Shown here: piece by piece, positions 16,757 through 24,268 of the stretch
Layout of the letters: the number at the start of each line of letters is the position of its first letter
Position numbering within the stretch: the stretch's first letter is position 1
Source: Hyphomicrobiales bacterium
Lineage (GTDB): Bacteria; Pseudomonadota; Alphaproteobacteria; Rhizobiales; Xanthobacteraceae
Length of the DNA stretch: 40,349 nt
Assembly (NCBI GenBank): GCA_009377695.1
Contig: WHTP01000048.1
Coordinates: forward strand, 1 to 40,349
Direction of reading: 5' to 3'
Program-made: the position numbers and the translations under genes
Notes under the pieces: model-generated
Database searches by the model: none
Told to the model about the DNA's origin: nothing
The model's input: the letters and a program-made list of their open reading frames with translations, nothing else

Positions 16757-18259
16757 TCACAGCTTGATGCAGACATTGCTGGGCTCAGAATAGAAGTTCA
16801 GCGAATGGACGCCACCCTCGCGGCCGATGCCCGACATCTTCAAGCCGCCGAAGGGCGTGCGCAGATCCCTGAGAAACCAGCAATTGACCCAGGTGATGCC
16901 GACCTCGATCGCGCGCGCCACGCGGTGAGCGCGGCTGAGATCGCTTGTCCAGATGCTGGCCGCGAGGCCGTAGACGCTGTCATTGGCGGCGCGAACGACC
17001 TGCGCCTCCTCGTCGAACGGGGCGATGTGGCAGACCGGACCGAAAATCTCCTCCTTGACGCAGCGGGCGCTTTCGTCGAGGCCGGTCCAGATCGTCGGCT
17101 GGACGAAGAAGCCGTTGTCGCGCGCGTCGCCGAATCGTGGCACGCCGCCGCCCGTCACGACCCGGGCGCCTTCCGCGACCGCGAGCTTGTAGTAGTTCAG
17201 CACCTTGGTGCGGTGCTCGGCGGAAATCAGGGGGCCTAATGTCGTATCAGCCGATTGCGGCCATCCGGGCTTGAGCGCCTCCGCCTTCGCCTTGAGCGCC
17301 TCGACGAAACGCTCAAAGATCGGCCGCTCGACATAAACGCGCTCAGGCGCGAGGCACACCTGCCCGGTATTCGAGAACACCGCATGGGCGATACCGTCGA
17401 CCGTCTTGGTGAAGCCAGCATCCGCAAAGACAACGGCCGGGTTCTTCCCGCCGAGTTCAAAGGAAATGGCTTTGATGCCGTCGGAGGCAGCCCGCATGAT
17501 GGCGGAACCGGTGCGGCTTTCGCCGGTGAAGGTGATGGCATCGACGCCAGGGTGGCGGGTCAGGATCTCTCCCGCCGACTGCGGGCCAAAGCCGTGAACC
17601 AGGTTAAGAACGCCGCGCGGAATCCCGACCTCCTGCGCGACCTCGGCGAGCAAAGTGGCCGTGGACGGCGTCTCCTCGGACGGCTTGATGACGACCGTGT
17701 TACCCGACGCGAGCGCTGGCGCGACCTTCCAGGTCAGCAGCAGCAGCGGCAAATTCCACGGCGATATGACGGCGACGACGCCGTGAGGCCGGCGCACGGC
17801 GTAATTGAGCGCCCGCCCGCCGTCGTGCGTGTCCATCTCGTAGAATTCGGTCGAAGCTGCGGCGATCGCATCCGCGAACACCCGGAAATTGGCAGCGCCG
17901 CGGGGAATATCGAGATGGCTCGCCACCGACACGGGCTTTCCGGTGTCGGCGACCTCGGCGGCGACGAAGTCGTCAAAACGCTTCTCTATGCCGCTGGCGA
18001 GCGCATTGAGAAAACGCCGCCGTTCATTGAGCGGGATCGCGCGCCAGTGATCGAGCGCCTGGCGCGCCGCCGCGACCGCGCGGCCGACGATGGCATCGTC
18101 GGCCTCATAGGCGCGGGCATGGACCGTGCCGTCGACGGGGTTCACCACATCGAAGGGCTTGCCCTCGTCTATGAAGGCCCCATCGACGAAATTGCGCAGC
18201 CGGGTTTGGCCGGCGGCGGCACCGCCCAGGTCGCGGGCGAGCACGGCGGACACAGTCAT
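16757..18259 (-). CDS. nbaE: 2-aminomuconate-6-semialdehyde dehydrogenase
   Basis: Exactly 500 residues from the ATG at 18259, which has AAGGAA upstream; a longer frame to 18352 would cross the probable operator. NAD-dependent aldehyde dehydrogenase with catalytic Cys302 (GQVCLAPERV), Glu268 (FELGGKNP) and oxyanion Asn169 (SPWNLP). Arg120 (DIPRGAANF) and Arg464 (WFLRDLR) fall at the numbers I recall for the two arginines that hold the substrate carboxylates in the Pseudomonas 2-aminomuconate semialdehyde dehydrogenase. The ending GGVHSLNFYSEPSNVCIKL is also characteristic of that subfamily, which includes the 2-hydroxymuconate semialdehyde enzymes. Reaction: 2-aminomuconate-6-semialdehyde to 2-aminomuconate. 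First gene of an operon with the ACMSD-type decarboxylase; the motif at 18311-18327 lies about 55 bases upstream. Confidence 0.9.
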   Translation of the reverse strand: MTVSAVLARDLGGAAAGQTRLRNFVDGAFIDEGKPFDVVNPVDGTVHARAYEADDAIVGRAVAAARQALDHWRAIPLNERRRFLNALASGIEKRFDDFVAAEVADTGKPVSVASHLDIPRGAANFRVFADAIAAASTEFYEMDTHDGGRALNYAVRRPHGVVAVISPWNLPLLLLTWKVAPALASGNTVVIKPSEETPSTATLLAEVAQEVGIPRGVLNLVHGFGPQSAGEILTRHPGVDAITFTGESRTGSAIMRAASDGIKAISFELGGKNPAVVFADAGFTKTVDGIAHAVFSNTGQVCLAPERVYVERPIFERFVEALKAKAEALKPGWPQSADTTLGPLISAEHRTKVLNYYKLAVAEGARVVTGGGVPRFGDARDNGFFVQPTIWTGLDESARCVKEEIFGPVCHIAPFDEEAQVVRAANDSVYGLAASIWTSDLSRAHRVARAIEVGITWVNCWFLRDLRTPFGGLKMSGIGREGGVHSLNFYSEPSNVCIKL

Positions 18260-18310
18260 GTAGAAAATTCCTTGTGCCAAGGCGCAGTCGCAGAGCGCCG
18301 GAGATTTCGT

Positions 18311-18327
18311 ATTATTTCGATATTTGC
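18311..18327 (-). promoter_or_regulatory. Operator-like motif before the dehydrogenase operon
   Basis: On the minus strand this reads AAATATCGAAATAAT, the same core as at 9167 and 18376. It lies 52-68 bases before the dehydrogenase ATG. Unlike the other copies it is not followed by TTGAC, so the -35 element must lie elsewhere and the site may act as an operator only. Confidence 0.45.
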
Positions 18328-18375
18328 AGGAAAAAACAGCACAGATCAACAAGTTAGGATGTCGGAAACCTCCAG

Positions 18376-18395
18376 AATATCGAAATTAATTGACG
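18376..18395 (+). promoter_or_regulatory. Operator-like motif and -35 box before the Pht5-like gene
   Basis: AATATCGAAATTAATTGAC (18376-18394) carries the shared core and ends in a TTGACG -35-like box. It lies about 220 bases before the TTG start of the Pht5-like gene, leaving a long leader in which nothing else was recognised. With 18311-18327 it forms a divergent pair, like the pair at 14.7 kb. Confidence 0.5.
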
Positions 18396-18612
18396 CGACC
18401 CGGCCCGATCGGGCAGTCTTTTCGACCATCAAATGCCTGATCCCACAATCTTTGCCCGACCGGTTCGCGCACGCAATCCTGACGCAGATACAGATCACAT
18501 GAACCGCGTTGGCAGTCCTTCTGCCGCGATTGCCGGCAGGGACAGAGACTCGGCGACCGATATAGCCGGTCGCTGCCGTTCCGAGCTCTGATATCGAACC
18601 TTGGAGGCATTA

Positions 18613-19605
18613 TTGGCACCGCTCCGTCTTACGCTGGCCTGCTGGAATTACGACCGCACCGGCCCTCTGGCCACCGGCACCATCAAGCCGGCAGGCATCG
18701 AGCTCGTCTACCTCGAGCAGCCGGTGGAAGAGACGTTCTTCCGTATGGCGCGCCACCGGGAGTTCGACATCGCCGAAATGTCGCTCTCGACCTATTGCGT
18801 CACCTTGATGAAGGACGATCCGGACTTCATCGCGATCCCGGTCTTCCCGTCCCGCATGTTCCGCCATTCCGGAATTTATGTGTCGACGAAAAGCGGAATC
18901 GACAAGCCGCAGGATCTCGCGGGCAAGCGGATCGGCTGCCCGGAATTCCAGCTCACGGCCTTTGTCTGGATCCGCGGCGTGCTGGCCGAGGAACATGGCG
19001 TTCCAAGCAGCAGCCCATCCTACTGGACCGGCGGCGAGGAGGAACCTGGCCGGCCCGAGAAGATCAGCATCACTCTGCCAGATCGTTTTCGTGTCCGGCG
19101 CATCGGGCCGACGCAGATCCTGTCGCAGATGCTGGCCGACGGTGACCTCGATGCGCTCTATGCCACGCGGATGCCGTCGACGCTGCATACGCGGCCCGGC
19201 GACGTCAGGCGGCTGTTCGAGGATTCCCGCGCCGCCGAGCAGGACTATTTCCGGCGCACTCAAATCTTTCCGATCATGCACACGGTCGTGATTCGCCGCG
19301 ACCTCTACCGGCAACATCCGTGGATCGCGGTTTCCCTGCTCAAAGCCTTCTCAGAAGCCAAGGCGGTCGCGATGCGCGACCTCTACGAACTGGCTGCGTT
19401 GACAACAATGCTGCCGTGGCAGGTGGTGCATGTGGAGGAAACCCGCCGGGCGCTGGGCGAGGACTGGTGGCCCTACGGGCTTGCCCCGAACCGGCATGTG
19501 CTGGAAAAGTTTCTGACCTATCATCATGAACAGGGGCTCTCGCACCGGCTGCTCACGCCCGAAGAGCTGTTCGCGCCGGAGACGCTTGAATCGTTCAAGA
19601 TCTGA
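18613..19605 (+). CDS. 4,5-dihydroxyphthalate decarboxylase (Pht5)-like protein
   Basis: 330 residues from the TTG at 18613, chosen because GGAGG lies five bases before it; no ATG is available nearby. The sequence resembles Pht5-type 4,5-dihydroxyphthalate decarboxylases, which have a periplasmic-binding-protein fold: LACWNYDRTGPL at the start, FDIAEMSLSTYCV (about 55-67), FPSRMFRHSGIYV, and a C-terminal EELFAPETLESFKI. Such proteins are often labelled ABC binding proteins, but there is no signal peptide here, so it is probably cytoplasmic and enzymatic. Pht5 removes one carboxylate from a dihydroxyphthalate to give protocatechuate. In an aminomuconate-type cluster a carboxylated amino-aromatic substrate would be new; this is inference. 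Confidence 0.75.
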   Translation: MAPLRLTLACWNYDRTGPLATGTIKPAGIELVYLEQPVEETFFRMARHREFDIAEMSLSTYCVTLMKDDPDFIAIPVFPSRMFRHSGIYVSTKSGIDKPQDLAGKRIGCPEFQLTAFVWIRGVLAEEHGVPSSSPSYWTGGEEEPGRPEKISITLPDRFRVRRIGPTQILSQMLADGDLDALYATRMPSTLHTRPGDVRRLFEDSRAAEQDYFRRTQIFPIMHTVVIRRDLYRQHPWIAVSLLKAFSEAKAVAMRDLYELAALTTMLPWQVVHVEETRRALGEDWWPYGLAPNRHVLEKFLTYHHEQGLSHRLLTPEELFAPETLESFKI

Positions 19606-19777
19606 TCGGCTCCACCGCTGAACCGTATCGACCGGCCGCCTCGGTTTATCCGGCGGTCGCTGGCCGGTTGCCTACCTCTCCTATGCTACCGGTCTGCGAG
19701 TTCCAGCTCTTGCTCCGCGGCCGAGGTGTCTCTGGTCGGGGCGCTTTGATCAGGGCCAGGCGCCGCAGCGCGCGATC

Positions 19778-20494
19778 TTAAGCATCTTTGAAACTATCCA
19801 ACAGCGCGTCGATCCGCTTCTGCGCCAGCTCGACGGCGGCGGCATCGTAGGCCGCACGAAGCGGATTGAAGAAGGCGTGCCCCACGCCGGGATAAAGGAA
19901 GACCTCGACATGGCCGCCTGGCCTCGTCGCCTCCGTCACCTCGTCGACCTCGAATCGCGGAACGTGAATGTCGGCAAGGCCGTAGTGCAATTGGACCGGA
20001 CATTTGATGCCCGGCACTTCGTCGAGATGGTTCCTGATGCCGAGCGCATAGAGCGAGATTCCGGCATCCACGCCGGCGCGTATGCTCGCCAGAAAAGCCG
20101 TGCGCCCTCCCATGCAGAAGCCGATCACCGCCACTTTGCCGGAGCAGGACGGCGAGCGGCGCAGCCAGTTGACCGCGACGCCGATGTCGTCCACGCCGCG
20201 ATCGAAATCATACTGGCGCAGTCGCTCCCATGCTGCGTCACGCGCGGCTCCTTCCGCCGAGATCACGCCGGTCTCGTCCGAACGCCAGAACACGCTCGGC
20301 ACCAGCGCGCAAATTCCACGGCGGGCATAGCGGTCGGCCAAGTTGCGGTTGAGCTCGGTCGTGCCCCACATCTCGGTGATGATGATGAGGCCCGGCCCGA
20401 CGCCGCTCTGCGGACGCGAGAGGTAAGCGTCGAAAACCCGCCCATCTTCTTCGGCCAGGATTGGGTTCTCGGTGATGATCTTAACGTCCGGCAT
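19778..20494 (-). CDS. Dienelactone hydrolase family protein (second copy)
   Basis: 238 residues with the full triad Cys127 (GFCMGGR), Asp175 (YGLADIHVP) and His206 (GVGHAFFN), and the activating Glu41 in IITEMWG. It is cytoplasmic and of normal family length. It is recognisably related to the product of 10068-10766 but far from identical, so it is not a recent duplicate. It points away from the Pht5-like gene and has no same-strand partner within 390 bases upstream. The shared motif is not seen before it, so it may be regulated separately. Substrate unknown; a lactone or ester made during aromatic breakdown is the family expectation. Confidence 0.88.
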   Translation of the reverse strand: MPDVKIITENPILAEEDGRVFDAYLSRPQSGVGPGLIIITEMWGTTELNRNLADRYARRGICALVPSVFWRSDETGVISAEGAARDAAWERLRQYDFDRGVDDIGVAVNWLRRSPSCSGKVAVIGFCMGGRTAFLASIRAGVDAGISLYALGIRNHLDEVPGIKCPVQLHYGLADIHVPRFEVDEVTEATRPGGHVEVFLYPGVGHAFFNPLRAAYDAAAVELAQKRIDALLDSFKDA

Positions 20495-20886
20495 CGGTCG
20501 CGCTCACATCATCGGGCCGCGGCAACGGTTTGCGAGGACCCATCTGCTTCATCATGGCCTGATAGAGTGCAGGTCCGCATCATCGAGCGACGCTCGAAGC
20601 GACGGTAACTCTCGACACGATGAGGTGCTTTCCCCATCGATGTTGTGCCCATCTACAGACGTACTTTTTATTCATGCGTGCCGTTCAATTCATCTTTGGG
20701 CTTCGTCCTCCTCGGGTGTCTCTCATTTCGCTCCGGGGGCCGGTCGAGCGACAGCTTCAACGACGGACCGTCCCATCCCAGCTTGTCGCGCGCGTAGAGC
20801 CCCCGCGCGCACCGCCCTCACGGCCCCTGGGGGCGGCGCACCTTCATTCCATGAGATCGATGATCGGCCGACCATCCGCGTGGCGG
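20495..20886. other. Intergenic, no gene seen
   Basis: The 392 bases between the second dienelactone hydrolase gene and the Bug receptor gene, both on the minus strand, contain open frames on the plus strand with no family resemblance. The 20620-20700 part is relatively AT-rich and could hold the promoter of the hydrolase gene. No copy of the shared AATATCGAAAT motif and no clear terminator for the receptor gene were found. Confidence 0.4.
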
Positions 20887-21894
20887 CTAAAGGTGAGCAT
20901 AGGCCTCGACGGTCTCCCGCGTGATCCCCGAGATCATGTCACGCACGCCTTGTTCGATCGCCGGTCCGGAGAGCGCGTCCGTCGGTTCGCCGATCGTGTG
21001 GGCCCGCTCCTGGAAGGCAGGATCCGCCGCCATCGCCATGAATGCCCGCTGCAGCATTTCCACCCGCTCGGGCGGCGTACCCGGCGGAGCAACGAGCGGC
21101 GTTCCGAGCATGGCCTGGCCATGCGCAAGCCGCATCAGGGACCGGTCCTTCTCGTCCACGAGGCTCTCGGCCGTCGGCTTGCCCGGGATCTTCGGCAGGG
21201 TCTGGAACAGAATCTGCACCGTCCCGCTGTTGAGCAGATCGCGACGCCGCGCAAACGCACTCTCCGGGGCGTAAACAGCATCGACTTCCTTCTGCTCCAT
21301 TGCCAGGACAATGCGGGACGTATTGCCGTAACCCCCGATGATCTCGACCGGCCATCCCCGAAGCTGCAGGAGCCTCGGGACAGCCGATACGAGTGTCGTC
21401 CCGGGAACGCCACCGAACAGGATCTTGCGGGGCGCGCTGCGCAGGTCGGCAGCGCTGTGAACCCCGGTATCGCCACGAACGAAAGCCACGCCGTTGGTGG
21501 CACCGGTCGATCCGATGAACCGAAGCTTCAGCGGATCAAAACGCACGTTGTTGAAGCCGAGCAGCGGCTTCAACAACCAGTCGCGGCCGGGCACGGCGAG
21601 AACGGTGCCGTCCTGCGGAGCCCTCACCACTAGGTTATTGGCGGCAACGATCCCGCTCGCGCCCTCCATGTTCTGGACGAGCGTTCGCGGGTTGCCGGGA
21701 ATGAACCTTCCGATGAAGTTGCCGATGAGCCGTGTCACCAGATCGACACCACCACCCGGGTTGTAGCCGCAGATGATCGTGATGGTCTTGCCGCTATAGA
21801 AGTCTGCGGCTTGCGCCGCCCGACGCGACAGCGGCGCAAACCCGATCGCAAGCGCGCCGGCACACAGATCGCGTCTCGTCACATGCCCCCGCAT
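20887..21894 (-). CDS. TctC/Bug-family receptor with Tat-like signal
   Basis: 335 residues. The N-terminus MRGHVTRRDLCAGALAIGF has a twin-arginine (TRRDLCAGA) followed by a hydrophobic stretch and ARRAAQA-like cleavage region, so export by Tat rather than Sec is possible. The mature part begins ADFYSGKTITIICGYNPGGG and has the FIPGNPRTLVQNMEGASG segment shared with the frameshifted receptor at 25420, which puts both in one subgroup of the tripartite-tricarboxylate receptors, distinct from those at 6787 and 24269. The gene is second after the 2-oxoglutarate dioxygenase gene on the same strand, 146 bases downstream, so transport and oxidation are probably linked. No TctA or TctB partner is in the window. 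Confidence 0.85.
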   Translation of the reverse strand: MRGHVTRRDLCAGALAIGFAPLSRRAAQAADFYSGKTITIICGYNPGGGVDLVTRLIGNFIGRFIPGNPRTLVQNMEGASGIVAANNLVVRAPQDGTVLAVPGRDWLLKPLLGFNNVRFDPLKLRFIGSTGATNGVAFVRGDTGVHSAADLRSAPRKILFGGVPGTTLVSAVPRLLQLRGWPVEIIGGYGNTSRIVLAMEQKEVDAVYAPESAFARRRDLLNSGTVQILFQTLPKIPGKPTAESLVDEKDRSLMRLAHGQAMLGTPLVAPPGTPPERVEMLQRAFMAMAADPAFQERAHTIGEPTDALSGPAIEQGVRDMISGITRETVEAYAHL

Positions 21895-22040
21895 GCTTGC
21901 ACTCCTCTCCGTCGGCGCAGTCCCAGCTCCACCCAGGACATCAGGTTACTTGCTATCAATGCGCAGGGCGAGCCTGTCCTTTGAGCACGGCTGCCGTCGA
22001 AAACCGCATTGTGCGCAGCCCGACGCATGAACGCTGAAGC

Positions 22041-22886
22041 TCAAGCGATCGTCACGCGATCCATGTGCCGACGATGGGGTTCGTATCCTCGATAATCAAA
22101 GAAATAATCCGCCGTCACGCGATGCTGCGTGGCGTGGTTGTCCCAGAACGCCAGCGAGTTCTTTTCCCATCGGAAGCGGCAGGCGAAGTCCGAGTTCTCT
22201 GCATGCACCCTGACGAAATCGAGAATGGCCTCGCTTTCGGCTGCCTTCATGCTTTGAATGCGTCCTAATCCCTTGCGTGCCGGGAACAAGGCTTTCTTGC
22301 CCGTGACGGGATGGATGCGGACGAGCGGATGAATCGCTTCGGTCGGCTCGGCTTCGAGAAACCGCATCGAACGGTTCTTGCCCGGCCGGTATCCGATCGG
22401 ATTTTGCAAATGGAGACACTTCAGCGGATCGACGATTCGCTTCATCTCGTCGGAGAGCGCCTCGTAAGCGATATACATGTTCGCGAACTGAGTGTCGCCG
22501 CCGAAGGGCGGCACCTCGCGGGCGAGCAGAAATGAACCGGCCGGCGGCGATGCAAGGAAAGGAAGGTCCGAGTGCCAGCCGTCGCCCCAGTTTTCCTTCT
22601 CGTTGGCTTCCTTGATGACCTCGAGAATTTCCGGATAGCCGGGCTTGCTCGCCGTGGTCGGATGAATGTGAAGCTCGCCGAACTGCCGCGCCAGGGCAAG
22701 ATGCTGTTCCGGCGTCAGCACCTGATCGCGAAAGAAGACAACGAGGTGATCCTGAAAGGCTGTCTTGATGTCGGAGAAGGTGTCGCGGTCCAACGGCTGG
22801 GCAAGGTCGACCCCCTCCACCATCGCCCCAAGCGCGCCGGTTACCGGTTCTATACGGATATGGTTGGGGCGCGCTGCATTGGCCAT
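22041..22886 (-). CDS. TauD/TfdA-family Fe(II)/2-oxoglutarate dioxygenase
   Basis: 281 residues, the usual length of TauD/TfdA enzymes. The iron facial triad is visible: His105 and Asp107 (WHSDLPF) and the distal His255 (HATQHRVTADYF). The 2-oxoglutarate-binding arginine lies in HRRHMDRVTI near the C-terminus. The family hydroxylates sulfonates, aryloxyacetates, alkyl sulfates and similar acids, often cleaving the product. The start ATG at 22886 is preceded by GGAGGAA. The gene is divergent from another dioxygenase (23110) and is followed by a Bug receptor on its own strand. The substrate cannot be told from the sequence. Confidence 0.9.
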   Translation of the reverse strand: MANAARPNHIRIEPVTGALGAMVEGVDLAQPLDRDTFSDIKTAFQDHLVVFFRDQVLTPEQHLALARQFGELHIHPTTASKPGYPEILEVIKEANEKENWGDGWHSDLPFLASPPAGSFLLAREVPPFGGDTQFANMYIAYEALSDEMKRIVDPLKCLHLQNPIGYRPGKNRSMRFLEAEPTEAIHPLVRIHPVTGKKALFPARKGLGRIQSMKAAESEAILDFVRVHAENSDFACRFRWEKNSLAFWDNHATQHRVTADYFFDYRGYEPHRRHMDRVTIA

Positions 22887-22951
22887 CGTTCCTTCCTCCG
22901 ATCACTCGCGTTTCTCGCTAAGCACGACATGGGACACCCCTGGTGTCAACC

Positions 22952-22980
22952 AAAATTTCGAAAATCGATTTTCATTGACA
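22952..22980 (+). promoter_or_regulatory. Palindromic operator and promoter between divergent dioxygenase genes
   Basis: GAAAATCGATTTTC (22960-22973) is a perfect 14-bp palindrome, immediately followed by ATTGACA. TTGACA (22975-22980) is a consensus -35; 17 bases on, GATAGT (22998-23003) can serve as a -10, all pointing to the gene at 23110. The geometry, operator then TTGAC, matches the sites at 9167, 14761 and 18376, which extends the proposed regulon to this block. Confidence 0.55.
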
Positions 22981-23109
22981 TCGATCGAATGCGATTCGAT
23001 AGTCGGCCGCCGGACAAACTCGACTTGCCTTGTTCTGAAGCGCCCACGCGCGGGTAGCGGACGCCGGCCGGTGCATTTTGCCGGCCCCTCGCATACAGGA
23101 GGACAGTGG

Positions 23110-24184
23110 ATGGGCGGCTTTCGAACCTTCGACACTGCGAAATGGCAACCGGCACGCGCCATGGAACCGGGTGGTCGATCCAGCTGCCTGGCGGGCGGCC
23201 GATCTCACCCGGCTCGACGACTGGAGCTACCGGCTGAGCGACGAAGATTGCGACGAGGTGGCCGCCGCGGTGCATGACGTGCAGCGCCGCGGCGTCGCGC
23301 CGGAGAACGTGACGCGCGAGAATTTTCCCCTGGGCGGCTTTGCCGAAATTCTGCGCGACGTGCGCCGCGAGCTGACCGACGGCCGCGGCATGGTCATGCT
23401 GCAGGGCTTCCCGTTGGACAGGCTGGACCGCCAGGGCCAGTTCATCGCGTATCTGGGCATGGGCGACCATCTGGGGCGCCCCATGTCACAGAATCCGCAG
23501 GGGCATCTCATCGGACACGTCAGGGATGTCGGCGCCGACTATGCAGACCCGGTGGTGCGGGCCTACAAGACCCGCGCGGCGCTGGTCTTCCATTGCGACC
23601 GCTGTACCTATGTCGGCCTGATGTGCCTGCAGACGGCCAAGAGCGGCGGCGAGAGCATGGTGACGAGCTCGGTCACCGTCTACAACCGGATGCTGGAACG
23701 CTGGCCAGACCTGGTCGAGGTGCTGACGCAGGACTTCTACCGGTCCAAGATGGGCGAGATCGATCCCGGCGAGTCGCCGTTCTACACGCAGCCAATTTTC
23801 ACCTTCTACAAGGGCTATTTCAGCGCGATCGGGGCCGGGTCCTACATCGACAAGGCCCAGAAGCTGCCCGGCGTGCCGCCCATGAGCAGCGCGCAGAAAG
23901 AGGCGATCCGGCTGTATCGCGAGACTGCGGCCGAATGCGCGGTCGATATTCCTTTCGCTCCCGGCGACATCCAGCTTCTGAACAACTACGTCACGCTGCA
24001 TGCGCGGCGCGGCTACGAGGACTGGCCGGATCCGGATCGCAGGCGGCATCTGCTGCGGCTGTGGCTGTCCGATCTCGGCGCCCGCCCGATTCCCGCTCAG
24101 CAGCTGAAGGACTTCGGCACTGGTGTGCTGGTGCAGGGCGTGACGCCCAACGTGCCGCTCGACGTGTTCGAGCCCGCCGCGTAG
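23110..24184 (+). CDS. TauD-like Fe(II)/2-oxoglutarate dioxygenase, N-terminal frameshift suspected
   Basis: The main frame encodes a TauD/clavaminate-synthase-like dioxygenase of about 340-360 residues, with the iron ligands in LVFHCDRCTYVGL (H-x-D), a distal histidine in VTLHARRGYED and an arginine in RRHLLRLWLS. The best start is the ATG at 23110, with AGGAGG seven bases upstream, giving MGGFRTFDTAKW. That start is in a different frame from the body. Deleting one G from the GGG at 23169-23171 joins it as AMEP-VVDPAAWRAADL. Otherwise translation would need a TTG at 23078, which has no ribosome-binding site. The gene is divergent from the dioxygenase at 22041 and followed by two receptor genes. 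It seems only distantly related to the first dioxygenase, so a different substrate is likely. Confidence 0.75.
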
Positions 24185-24222
24185 AGCGCGCCGGCCGGTC
24201 CGGCCTGCGCGCTCCACTTTTT
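24184..24222 (+). terminator. Rho-independent terminator
   Basis: A GC-rich hairpin directly after the dioxygenase stop codon: GAGCGCGCCGGCC (24184-24196) pairs with GGCCTGCGCGCTC (24202-24214) with one mismatch and a short loop. It is followed by CTTTTT. It would separate the dioxygenase transcript from the receptor gene at 24269, at least partly. Confidence 0.7.
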
Positions 24223-24246
24223 CCGCTTATTCTTTTTCCGCTTATT
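24217..24246 (+). repeat. 15-bp tandem duplication after the terminator
   Basis: The unit CTTTTTCCGCTTATT occurs twice in a row (24217-24231 and 24232-24246), followed by a third partial CTTT. The first copy supplies the T-run of the terminator, and the second gives another T-run without a hairpin. The tandem copy was probably made by replication slippage. Confidence 0.85.
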
Positions 24247-24268
24247 CTTTAGATGCAGGAGCTGTTTC

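Noticed and set aside
17255-18502. A 415-residue plus-strand open frame opposite the dehydrogenase
   Set aside because: Antisense of an enzyme with all catalytic residues in place; the translation is Arg/Asp/Gly-rich with no family features.
19650-19690. GC-rich inverted repeat after the Pht5-like gene as a terminator
   Set aside because: The ACCGGCC/GGCCGGT arms have a poor centre and no T-run follows.
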